Below are positions 7,909 through 13,841 of a stretch of 24,983 nt of DNA, piece by piece. This stretch comes from B1 sp044370475. GTDB taxonomy: Bacteria; Bacteroidota; Bacteroidia; UKL13-3. Made by a program: the position numbers and the translations under genes. The notes beneath the pieces were generated by a model. That model was not told the DNA's origin and ran no database searches. It saw only the letters and a program-made list of their open reading frames with translations. How positions within the stretch are numbered: the first letter of the stretch is position 1; every line of letters starts with the position of its first letter. The stretch spans positions 1-24,983 of the forward strand of contig JBILVK010000036.1 in the NCBI GenBank assembly GCA_044370475.1, in the 5' to 3' direction.

Positions 7909-8128
7909 GCTGGCGAGGTTTTGGTCGTTGGTCGTTGGTCGTTGGTCGTTGGTCGTTGGTCGTTGGTCGTTGGTCGTTGGTCGTTGGTCGTTGGTCTTTA
8001 GTCTTTAGTCTTTAGTCTTTGGGTGATAGTCATTGGTGAATCATGCAATCTCCCGAATCAAAAACTAGTAAAATAATAATTCTGAAATAGGCAGAAGCGC
8101 AAAAAGCCAGAGGCTAGCTGCCAGATGC
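7909..8128. repeat. Long direct repeat, copy 2 (downstream of the kinase gene)
   Basis: Same orientation and same order of blocks as 7003-7144, starting GCTGGCGAGGT and ending GCCAGATGC. It is about 78 bp longer, nearly all of the difference being extra TTGGTCG and TTAGTCT heptads near its left end. The non-repetitive core differs only by scattered substitutions and small indels. Confidence 0.8.
7921..8018. repeat. Tandem heptamer array (TTGGTCG)10 with TTAGTCT variants
   Basis: Ten perfect TTGGTCG units (7921-7990), one TTGGTCT (7991-7997), then three TTAGTCT (7998-8018); diverged units continue into TTGGGTG. The corresponding place in copy 1 has only one to two units, so the array expanded here, most simply by replication slippage. 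Confidence 0.9.
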
Positions 8129-8160
8129 CACAGCCAGAAGCTAGAGGCCAGAAGCCAGAG
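8106..8160. repeat. Heptad repeat block C (GCYAGAR units)
   Basis: GCCAGAG, GCTAGCT, GCCAGAT, a 6-bp GCCACA, GCCAGAA, GCTAGAG, GCCAGAA, GCCAGAG. The left three units belong to copy 2 of the direct repeat; the right units extend beyond it. Same unit design as 6915-6951 and 7115-7149. Confidence 0.65.
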
Positions 8161-8223
8161 GCTTTCTCAAAAGACCAAAACGCTAACCTCCTAATAACGA
8201 ATATTTTAACTAATTTCTCTTGG

Positions 8224-8231
8224 TATATTTG
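8224..8231 (+). promoter_or_regulatory. Candidate -7 element of accD
   Basis: Exact TAnnTTTG match (TATATTTG) 39 bp before the accD ATG. A clear TTG at -33 is missing; only T-rich sequence (8204-8207) lies there. Confidence 0.45.
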
Positions 8232-8270
8232 TCGCCATGCTTTTATTTCGAACCTTATTATTAATCTGAA

Positions 8271-9140
8271 ATGAGTTGGTATAAACGTGTAAAGGAAGGC
8301 ATAACAACCCTAACTTCTGAAAAGAAATCGGTTCCTGATGGCCTGTGGCACAAGTGTAGTAGGTGTAAAAAGACTTTCCTGGCAGAGGACCATCAAAAGA
8401 ATGCGTATGTATGTCCGAACTGCCATTACCACGACAAAATTGGCTCGCATGAGTATTTTGAAATTTTGTTTGGGACAGATTTTGTTGAATTGTATGCAGG
8501 TATCTTGCCTAGCGATCCTTTGCATTTTAAGGATACCAAAGAATACAGCAAACGTTTGGTTGAGTCGCAAGAGAAAAGCGGTATGACCGATGCCATGCGT
8601 GTGGCGGTAGGTAATATTAGCGAGGATATGAAGTTGGTGGTGGCATGTATGGATTTTGGTTTTATTGGTGGAAGTATGGGCAGTGTGGTTGGAGAGAAAA
8701 TTTCGCGTGCCATTGATTATGCACGTGAGAATAGAATTCCATTGATGATTATCTCTAAATCTGGTGGTGCTCGTATGATGGAGGCCGCATTTTCTTTGAT
8801 GCAAATGGCTAAGACATCTGCAAAATTGGCTTTATTGGGCAAAGCAGGTGTTCCTTACATTTCTTTGCTTACCGATCCTACAACAGGTGGCGTAACGGCA
8901 AGTTTTGCCATGTTAGGAGATGTGAACATTGCCGAGCCTGAAGCTTTAATAGGCTTTGCAGGTCCGCGCGTAATTCGCGAAACCATTGGAAAAGATTTAC
9001 CAAAGGGATTTCAAAGTTCTGAATTTGTTTTAGAGCACGGATTCTTAGATTTTATTGTAAACCGTAACGACCTTAAAGCTAAGCTGAATGAGTTGTTGCA
9101 CCATATGACAAAAACTCCTTTTGCTAAAAAAGGCGAATAA
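8271..9140 (+). CDS. accD: Acetyl-CoA carboxylase carboxyltransferase subunit beta
   Basis: 289 residues, usual length. With AccA it transfers the carboxyl group from carboxybiotin to acetyl-CoA, giving malonyl-CoA for fatty acid synthesis. The N-terminal zinc ribbon is complete: C29-x2-C32 and C48-x2-C51. The crotonase-like carboxyltransferase domain follows, with MIISKSGGARMMEA (CoA-binding and oxyanion region), SLLTDPTTGGVTASFAMLGD, and EALIGFAGPRVI. The C terminus ends soon after GFLDFIVNR, as normal. ATG 8271 gives the standard MSWYKR start. accA is not in the window. A strong terminator follows at 9162-9203, so accD is likely transcribed alone. The neighbouring repeat-rich region ends just before its promoter. 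Confidence 0.97.
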   Translation: MSWYKRVKEGITTLTSEKKSVPDGLWHKCSRCKKTFLAEDHQKNAYVCPNCHYHDKIGSHEYFEILFGTDFVELYAGILPSDPLHFKDTKEYSKRLVESQEKSGMTDAMRVAVGNISEDMKLVVACMDFGFIGGSMGSVVGEKISRAIDYARENRIPLMIISKSGGARMMEAAFSLMQMAKTSAKLALLGKAGVPYISLLTDPTTGGVTASFAMLGDVNIAEPEALIGFAGPRVIRETIGKDLPKGFQSSEFVLEHGFLDFIVNRNDLKAKLNELLHHMTKTPFAKKGE

Positions 9141-9161
9141 GTCTACAAGTCATAAAAATTG

Positions 9162-9203
9162 AAAAAAGCTGTTTAAACCCAAAAAGTTTAAACGGCTTTT
9201 TTT
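9162..9203 (+). terminator. Strong Rho-independent terminator after accD
   Basis: aaaaaagc (9162-9169), one mismatch, gtttaaac (9171-9178), loop ccaaaaa, gtttaaac (9186-9193), mismatch, gcttttttt (9195-9203). The A-run upstream also makes it work on the opposite strand in principle. It rules out starts of the next gene at or before 9202. Confidence 0.9.
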
Positions 9204-9234
9204 GTCCCCGTTAATTTGTATAAATTGCGATAGA

Positions 9235-9903
9235 TTGGAACAGCAAATTACATCTAAGGAGAAAATCCTAAAAAAGGTTAGACAGGCCTTAAATTATAAA
9301 TCGAAAAGTAGCTTTCAAAACATAGATTTGGAAAGCAATGTCTTTGCGCGCCCAGAAAGCGAAACGCTCTCCGAAATGTTTGTGAAAAAATTTATTTCGG
9401 TTCAGGGCCAATTTGTTTATTGCGATAACCAGTTCGATTGCGTAGACAAACTGCTTGATTTGATTGAACAACGCAAGTGGAAATACATCTTTAGTTGGGA
9501 AGATACGGTTCAAACTTTGTTAGATGATTCTGGCATTGTTTACTACGATAAAAAAGAAAATTTAGACAAAATTCAGGTGTCAATTACTGGCTGCGAATCA
9601 CTGCTAGCGAGCTCTGGTAGCTTGTTGGTGAGTAGCACAAAGAATAGCCGCGCGCTAACCATTTGGCCTCCGGTGCATGTGGTAATTGCCAAACGTTCGC
9701 AATTGGTATTGGATATGAAAGAGGCTATGCAAATGATGCGTAACCGTTATGGCAGAAACATGCCTTCTATGATGAGCTTCATTACCGGACCAAGTAGAAC
9801 CTCTGACCTACCCGCCTCCGATGCAGAGCCCTTGCCACAAATGGTAGTAGGAGCTCATGGCCCCATTGAATTGATTTTGTTTTTGATTGACGACCGCAAA
9901 TAA
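9235..9903 (+). CDS. LUD-domain protein (LutC/YkgG family)
   Basis: 222 residues from a TTG start. The LUD family includes LutC, part of the L-lactate oxidation complex LutABC, but stand-alone members are frequent in Bacteroidota and their role is unclear; no lutA or lutB is present here. Features: N-terminal TSKEKILKKVRQAL helix; the conserved centre SITGCESLLASSGSLLVSS; and the C-terminal GPSRTSDLPAS with GAHGPIELILFLID, matching the family's 'GPSRTADIE...GVHGP' signature. No in-frame ATG lies near the N terminus; TTG 9235 puts the start just before the conserved helix, while the earlier TTG at 9202 lies within the terminator T-run. It ends 9 bp before lpxH and is probably co-transcribed with it. 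Start moderately sure, family very sure. Confidence 0.85.
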   Translation: MEQQITSKEKILKKVRQALNYKSKSSFQNIDLESNVFARPESETLSEMFVKKFISVQGQFVYCDNQFDCVDKLLDLIEQRKWKYIFSWEDTVQTLLDDSGIVYYDKKENLDKIQVSITGCESLLASSGSLLVSSTKNSRALTIWPPVHVVIAKRSQLVLDMKEAMQMMRNRYGRNMPSMMSFITGPSRTSDLPASDAEPLPQMVVGAHGPIELILFLIDDRK

Positions 9904-9912
9904 TTATATCCT

Positions 9913-10662
9913 GTGGCCTCTAAAAGAATTTATTTTGCCTCCGATTTTCACTTAGGCATTCCAGATGCAGCAAGCAGTTTTGAACGCGAAAAACGCATTG
10001 TTCGCTGGCTGAACCAAATCAAAGACGACTGCCAAGAATTGTTCTTGTTGGGTGATTTGTTCGACTTTTGGTATGAGTATAAATTGGTTGTGCCGAAAGG
10101 CTTTATTAGGTTACAGGCCAAGATTGCTGAGTTTACTGACGCGGGCATTCCAGTACATTTTTTTCATGGCAACCACGACCTTTGGCAGTTTGGCTATTTT
10201 GAAAAAGAATTGGGCGTGCAGGTTCATGCAAAGCCTATTATAAGGCAATTAGGAAAACATCAGTTTTATATTGGGCATGGCGACGGACTTGGTTCAGGCC
10301 AACATAAATTTAAATTGATTTTGTGGATATATAGGAACCCGTTTTTCCAACGCGTTTTTGGCTTTTTACATCCTTCTATAGGCATGGGATTTGCGAATTG
10401 GTTAAGTCACCGCAGCAAGCTTAAAACCTTTGATGGGAACTTTACTTTTTACCACGAAAAGGAGTTTCTTATTCAACATTGCAGAAGTTTAATGGCAGCT
10501 GGAGACGCTTCGGATTACTATGTGTTTGGACATAGGCACCTTCCTATGTTATTTGATTTAGGAGGCAACAAAACCTATGCAAATTTAGGCGATTGGATTG
10601 GCTATAATACCTATGCGGTTTACGATGGCACCGAGCTTAAAATTGAAACCTTTGAAGGCTAA
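9913..10662 (+). CDS. lpxH: UDP-2,3-diacylglucosamine diphosphatase (lipid A synthesis)
   Basis: 249 residues starting at GTG 9913. A peripheral membrane metallophosphoesterase that hydrolyses UDP-2,3-diacylglucosamine to lipid X and UMP. All metal-site motifs are present: D11 and H13 (SDFHLG), D48 (LLGDLFDFW), N87-H88-D89 (HGNHD), H122 (IGHGD), and H207/H209 (FGHRH). The region RNPFFQRVFGFLHPSIGMGFANW is the hydrophobic cap that binds acyl chains. Slightly longer than E. coli LpxH, as is usual in Bacteroidota. It follows the LUD gene by 9 bp and overlaps the next gene, so it sits in a short operon. LpxH-like proteins in this phylum can be hard to separate from LpxG/LpxI-type replacements, but the motifs fit LpxH well. 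Confidence 0.88.
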   Translation: MASKRIYFASDFHLGIPDAASSFEREKRIVRWLNQIKDDCQELFLLGDLFDFWYEYKLVVPKGFIRLQAKIAEFTDAGIPVHFFHGNHDLWQFGYFEKELGVQVHAKPIIRQLGKHQFYIGHGDGLGSGQHKFKLILWIYRNPFFQRVFGFLHPSIGMGFANWLSHRSKLKTFDGNFTFYHEKEFLIQHCRSLMAAGDASDYYVFGHRHLPMLFDLGGNKTYANLGDWIGYNTYAVYDGTELKIETFEG

Positions 10663-11476
10663 TTACACATATCGCTTAGGGGCTTGGCCAGCATTGGTGG
10701 CGCTCTTTTTTTTGAGCAGCTTTCAACCCATTTGGCGCCAATTAGGAACCATTGAAGCAGATGCCAAAATAATTGAAACAGACCGCATGGGGAATTTATA
10801 TGTGGTGAGCAAAACCAATCAGCTCAACAAATACGATATAAACGGCAAATTATTGGGCACACTCAACTATGCCTACCTCGGAAATATAACACATATAGAT
10901 GCAGGCAACCCCTTAGAAATATACTTGTTTTACAGAGAGCTTAACGCAATTGTGTTTTTAGACAATAACCTAGCTTTTAGGGGCCGTCTGAACCTAAGCG
11001 ACGCTGGAATAGTGCAAGCCTCTGCCGCAGCGCGCAGCTATTCTAATGGCATTTGGGTATTCGATCAAGGCGATTTGCAACTCAAGAAACTCAACAAAGA
11101 CGGCAGTGTGAGTCAGGTTAGCGGCAATGCCATGCAATTTGCGCAAAGCAAACAGCTTAATCCAACCCTTATCATTGACAATGGTAGCCGCGTGTTTTTG
11201 AACGATAGCAGCGAAGGCGTAATGGTCTTTGATGTATTTGCCAATTACGTAAAAACCATTCCCATTAAGGGCAAAGAAGAAATGGTAGTGCTTGATGAGC
11301 ACTTGTATTATAGGGCAGACAGTTTGCTCATAAGCTACCGCTTTCAGAACCTCAAAAGAGATACCTTTAATTTGCCCAGCGGTAAATTTTCTCGCTTCTG
11401 TTTAGAGAAGGAACGACTATATTTAATGGGCGAAAAGACCATTTTTAAATATGGTTTCGACCCTATGCAGCGATAA
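10652..11476 (+). CDS. Exported propeller-like protein of unknown function
   Basis: About 274 residues from TTG 10652, which overlaps the last 11 bp of lpxH. This start gives (M)KANYTYR, then a hydrophobic stretch LGAWPALVALFFLSSF, which reads as a signal peptide or membrane anchor; upstream ATGs at 10613 and 10625 would place a long unrelated peptide inside lpxH before it. The mature part has regularly spaced short strands with turns such as DRMGNLYVVSKTNQLNKYDINGKLL, SNGIWVFDQGDLQLKKLNKDG and EEMVVLDEHLYYRADSLL, which fit a small beta-propeller (NHL/6-blade type). No catalytic residues are recognised. Probably periplasmic or envelope-attached. It is translated with lpxH, so a cell envelope role is possible but inferred only from position. 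The prfA promoter overlaps the region just after its stop. Confidence 0.65.
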   Translation: MKANYTYRLGAWPALVALFFLSSFQPIWRQLGTIEADAKIIETDRMGNLYVVSKTNQLNKYDINGKLLGTLNYAYLGNITHIDAGNPLEIYLFYRELNAIVFLDNNLAFRGRLNLSDAGIVQASAAARSYSNGIWVFDQGDLQLKKLNKDGSVSQVSGNAMQFAQSKQLNPTLIIDNGSRVFLNDSSEGVMVFDVFANYVKTIPIKGKEEMVVLDEHLYYRADSLLISYRFQNLKRDTFNLPSGKFSRFCLEKERLYLMGEKTIFKYGFDPMQR

Positions 11477-11483
11477 GTCTGTA

Positions 11484-11513
11484 TTGGAATTTCTTAAGGA
11501 ACCCCTATCTTCG
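11484..11513 (+). promoter_or_regulatory. Likely promoter of prfA
   Basis: TTG at 11484-11486 and TATCTTCG at 11506-11513 (7 of 8 to TAnnTTTG), with a 19-bp spacer, the usual distance. Transcription would start near 11519, about 13 nt before ATG 11532. Confidence 0.5.
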
Positions 11514-11531
11514 CGCCCTCTCAAAAAGAAC

Positions 11532-12599
11532 ATGTTAGACAAATTAGAAGCAATTTATCAGCGCTTTAAGCAGGTAGAAGAACAATTAAGTCAGCCCGAT
11601 GTATTGGCCGACATGAAGCGTTTTACCCAGATGAACCGCGAGTACAAAGGATTACAGAAGATAGTAGACAAGTACTTTGAATACAAAAACTTAGTAGGCA
11701 ATATTCAAAACGCAAGGGAAATTCTCAAGACCGAAAAGGACGATGAGATGCGCGAAATGGCCAAAATGGAATTGGATGAATTGGAACCAAAGGTTGCCAT
11801 TTTAGAAGAAGAAGTGAGGGTATTGATGATTCCGGTTGACCCAGAAGATAGCAAAAATGCTTTATTGGAGATTCGCGGTGGAACAGGTGGAGATGAGGCC
11901 AGTATTTTTGCTGGAGATTTATACCGCATGTACATGTATTTCTGCGAAAAGCGTGGTTGGAAAACCGAAGTAGTAGATTTTACTGAAGGTACAGCTGGAG
12001 GTTATAAAGAGATTATCATTGAAGTTTCTGGAGAAGATGTTTACGGCATCCTTAAATACGAAAGTGGTGTACACCGTGTACAACGTGTGCCAGAAACAGA
12101 AACACAAGGAAGGGTGCATACTTCGGCTGCTACTGTGGTAGTATTGCCAGAAGCGGAAGAAGTGGATGTGTATTTGAATCCAGCCGATATTGACATGCAA
12201 ACTGCCCGCTCAGGTGGTGCTGGTGGACAAAACGTAAACAAGGTAGAAAGTAAAGTAATGTTAACCCACAGACCTACGGGTTTGGTGGTAGTTTGTCAGG
12301 TTGAAAGAACCCAAAACGGTAACCGCGAACGTGCCATGCAAATGTTGCGTTCTAAGCTATACGAGATAGAGTTAGCTAAACACAACGAAGGCATTGCCAG
12401 CAAGAGGAAAACCATGGTATCTACTGGCGACAGGTCGGCAAAAATACGTACTTACAATTACCCTCAAAGTAGGGTTACCGATCACCGCATTGGCTATACC
12501 GCCTACAATTTACCTGAGGTAATGAATGGCAATATTCAGACCTTTATTGACCAATTGCAGGTGGCAGAAAATGCCGAGAAACTCAAAGAAGGAAATTAA
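11532..12599 (+). CDS. prfA: Peptide chain release factor 1
   Basis: 355 residues. It recognises UAA and UAG in the ribosomal A site and triggers peptide release. The catalytic GGQ is at residues 231-233 within SGGAGGQNVNKVES. The codon-recognition tripeptide has the RF1 form PxT, here P187-E188-T189 within RVPETETQGR, not the SPF of RF2; there is no programmed frameshift site, which also argues against RF2. GTGGDEASIF and YESGVHRVQRVP are standard RF1 blocks. The N-terminal coiled region (residues 1-100) is complete. I chose ATG 11532 rather than the upstream ATG at 11451, because the longer version runs through the promoter. Convergent with the next gene, the two stop codons overlapping. 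Confidence 0.96.
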   Translation: MLDKLEAIYQRFKQVEEQLSQPDVLADMKRFTQMNREYKGLQKIVDKYFEYKNLVGNIQNAREILKTEKDDEMREMAKMELDELEPKVAILEEEVRVLMIPVDPEDSKNALLEIRGGTGGDEASIFAGDLYRMYMYFCEKRGWKTEVVDFTEGTAGGYKEIIIEVSGEDVYGILKYESGVHRVQRVPETETQGRVHTSAATVVVLPEAEEVDVYLNPADIDMQTARSGGAGGQNVNKVESKVMLTHRPTGLVVVCQVERTQNGNRERAMQMLRSKLYEIELAKHNEGIASKRKTMVSTGDRSAKIRTYNYPQSRVTDHRIGYTAYNLPEVMNGNIQTFIDQLQVAENAEKLKEGN

Positions 12600-13162
12600 T
12601 CGAGGCGCCTCGACATTACTCGTTGCACCTCTGTATAGAGCTGATTGGGATTGAATTTTCTCCAATTAAACTCATCTAGTTCGCCACCAAAATTGAAATA
12701 ATAATCGATATTGGCTTGGCGAAATTCTGCTAGCACATGTTCTTGAAAATTAAGTGCGGCAATCCATCCATCCTCCACATCTTGAAACCACTCTTCATAA
12801 TAGCTATCATCGCTGCTATGAAAATTAAGTACATTCTCTCCTATCAAGATAAACTTATCAATTCCTGCTGTATTAAGAGGCTCTATTACCTCTCGTTTAA
12901 GAAACATCACATCGTTGTGAATGGCATCATTCCACTCGCCCAATAACTCAATTACCGCATACCCGGTAAGGTAATCGGCAAACAATATTTTGAGGTATAA
13001 AGTGGGCGAACCAAACTCATCCCATTGCGGGTGAATTACATAATTATACACCTGATTGGTAAATTCAAATTCACTATACTCTCGCTCATAAAATGGCGAA
13101 GACGGGTCGTTCTCACTCTGATAAAGATCGCGCCACCTATAATAAGGCTCCAATTCTTGCAT
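12596..13162 (-). CDS. Conserved-looking protein of unknown function
   Basis: 188 residues starting at ATG 13162 (MQELEPYYRWRDLY). Not recognised with certainty. It is acidic and rich in aromatic residues: many Asp, Glu, Tyr, Trp and Phe, for example YYRWRDLYQSENDPSSPFYEREYSEFEF, and DSYYEEWFQDVEDGWIAAL. There is no signal peptide or membrane segment, so it should be cytosolic. The pattern of alternating strands (TLYLKILFADYLTGYAVIELL, DKFILIGENVLNFH) and helices suggests an alpha/beta fold. The coding character is supported by its full-length open frame, a plausible start and tight fit to prfA: its TAA and that of prfA share bases on opposite strands. No functional claim can be made. Confidence 0.75.
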   Translation of the reverse strand: MQELEPYYRWRDLYQSENDPSSPFYEREYSEFEFTNQVYNYVIHPQWDEFGSPTLYLKILFADYLTGYAVIELLGEWNDAIHNDVMFLKREVIEPLNTAGIDKFILIGENVLNFHSSDDSYYEEWFQDVEDGWIAALNFQEHVLAEFRQANIDYYFNFGGELDEFNWRKFNPNQLYTEVQRVMSRRLD

Positions 13163-13241
13163 GGCGAAATCTTGGCAAAAAAAATGGAATTACCAACTTT
13201 TGAATTGCTTAAAAAATCAAAATTATTTTGCGAAACCAAAA

Positions 13242-13261
13242 AGTTGCATATATATGCAACT
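13242..13261. promoter_or_regulatory. Perfect 20-bp palindrome, candidate ArsR operator
   Basis: AGTTGCATATATATGCAACT is its own reverse complement over all 20 bases. It sits 30 bp before the ArsR pseudogene ATG and 17 bp before its -7 element, the right place for an autoregulatory operator. ArsR-family dimers bind such inverted repeats. Confidence 0.6.
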
Positions 13262-13277
13262 GAATAGTTTCATAAAA

Positions 13278-13285
13278 TAACTTTG
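13278..13285 (+). promoter_or_regulatory. Candidate -7 element of the ArsR locus
   Basis: Exact TAnnTTTG match (TAACTTTG) ending five bases before ATG 13291, so any transcript would be leaderless or almost so. No TTG at the proper distance upstream. Confidence 0.4.
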
Positions 13286-13290
13286 AACGT

Positions 13291-13607
13291 ATGAGAAGAG
13301 ATATTTTTCAAGCCATTGCCGACCCAACCAGGCGGGCCATTATTGCCCTTATTGCCTTGCAAGCCATGACCCCAAATGCCATTGCAGAGCACTTTGACTC
13401 TAGTAGGAAGCTGTATCAAAGCACCTGCGTATTTTAACAGAATGTGAGTTGGTAAAACAAGAACACAAAGGCAGAGAAATCTATTACAGTTTGGAAAGTG
13501 AAAAAGTGAAAGAAATAGATAAATGGTTGGAGCAATTCAGACAAATCTGGGAGAATAAATTTAACAACTTAGACCACTTGTTAAAACAGATACAGGAGAA
13601 AAAGTAA
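13291..13607 (+). pseudogene. ArsR-family regulator with a one-base frameshift
   Basis: The frame from ATG 13291 reads as a Bacteroidota ArsR winged helix (MRRDIFQAIADPTRR, then AMTPNAIAEHFDSSR) up to base 13407, then turns to nonsense and stops at 13435-13437 after 48 codons. Adding one base after 13407 (restoring a CAA codon, R-Q-A-V-S-K-H-L-R-I-L) gives the recognition helix and the complete rest: ILTECELVKQEHKGREIYYSL, then EIDKWLEQFRQIW, to a TAA at 13605-13607. The total repaired length is about 105 residues, normal for the family. The break falls in the DNA-recognition helix, so the product would be inactive. In this group, such regulators usually sit upstream of an SRPBCC/AHSA1 gene; here only a fragment of one seems to follow. 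A base-calling or assembly error cannot be excluded. Confidence 0.8.
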
Positions 13608-13619
13608 GCCCATAGAAAA

Positions 13620-13700
13620 ATGATTTCACTAGGCTTTCAAGAAGGATTTACCATGGCACTTGGCAATTTGGACACAGTGTTAACAACTGCAAAAAAATAA
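13620..13700 (+). pseudogene. Probable C-terminal remnant of an SRPBCC/AHSA1 gene
   Basis: A 26-residue open frame (LGFQEGFTMALGNLD at its core) 12 bp after the ArsR stop and in the same frame. The pattern GFxEGFTxALxNLD resembles the last helix of AHSA1/SRPBCC proteins, the usual partner of this ArsR type. If so, about 80-85% of the gene has been lost, with only its end left. Recognition is from a short motif and from context; it could instead be a chance short frame. Confidence 0.45.
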
Positions 13701-13785
13701 ACATGTAAAACAAAGTTGGATTTGAAAGGTTTTAAATAGAGAAAAAAATGTTCTAAAAAAACCATCCATGTGAATGTAATAAACA

Positions 13786-13793
13786 TATTTTTG
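13786..13793 (+). promoter_or_regulatory. Candidate -7 element of the SulP-carbonic anhydrase operon
   Basis: Exact TAnnTTTG match (TATTTTTG), 48 bp before ATG 13842. No clear -33 TTG. Confidence 0.4.
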
Positions 13794-13841
13794 CATGAAG
13801 GGTAAAAATAATTGGTCAATAAAGCTTATCAAATCCAACAC

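Larger units (their letters stand above)
7840..8270. other. Gene-free stretch with expanded repeats ahead of accD
   Basis: 431 bp without a gene. It contains copy 2 of the long direct repeat (7909-8128), an uninterrupted TTGGTCG array (7921-7990), a GCYA heptad block (8106-8160), a 9-bp inverted pair (GTTTTGGTC at 7918-7926 and GACCAAAAC at 8173-8181), and the accD promoter region. Confidence 0.75.

Noticed and set aside
7909..8160. Possible CRISPR array
   Set aside because: Units are 7 bp and directly adjacent, without unique spacers of regular length, and no cas genes are present.
6778..8270. Insertion sequence or integrative element
   Set aside because: No transposase, integrase or target-site duplication can be seen; the repeats alone do not define an element.
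8310..8804. Long antisense open frame inside accD (164 codons, minus strand)
   Set aside because: It lies fully within accD, has a low-complexity His/Thr-rich composition and no start context; a shadow of the accD codon pattern.
9235..9903. LutC of a lactate-utilisation operon
   Set aside because: No lutA or lutB neighbours; the gene sits with lpxH instead, so only the LUD family name is justified.
11451..11531. N-terminal extension of prfA to ATG 11451
   Set aside because: The extra 27 codons overlap the end of the upstream gene and the prfA promoter, and are not part of the RF1 family.
11532..12599. RF2 with programmed frameshift
   Set aside because: The motif is PxT rather than SPF and no early in-frame TGA frameshift site exists.
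13025..13267. 80-codon plus-strand open frame before the ArsR locus
   Set aside because: Mostly antisense to the minus-strand gene at 12596-13162, and it runs through the palindrome.
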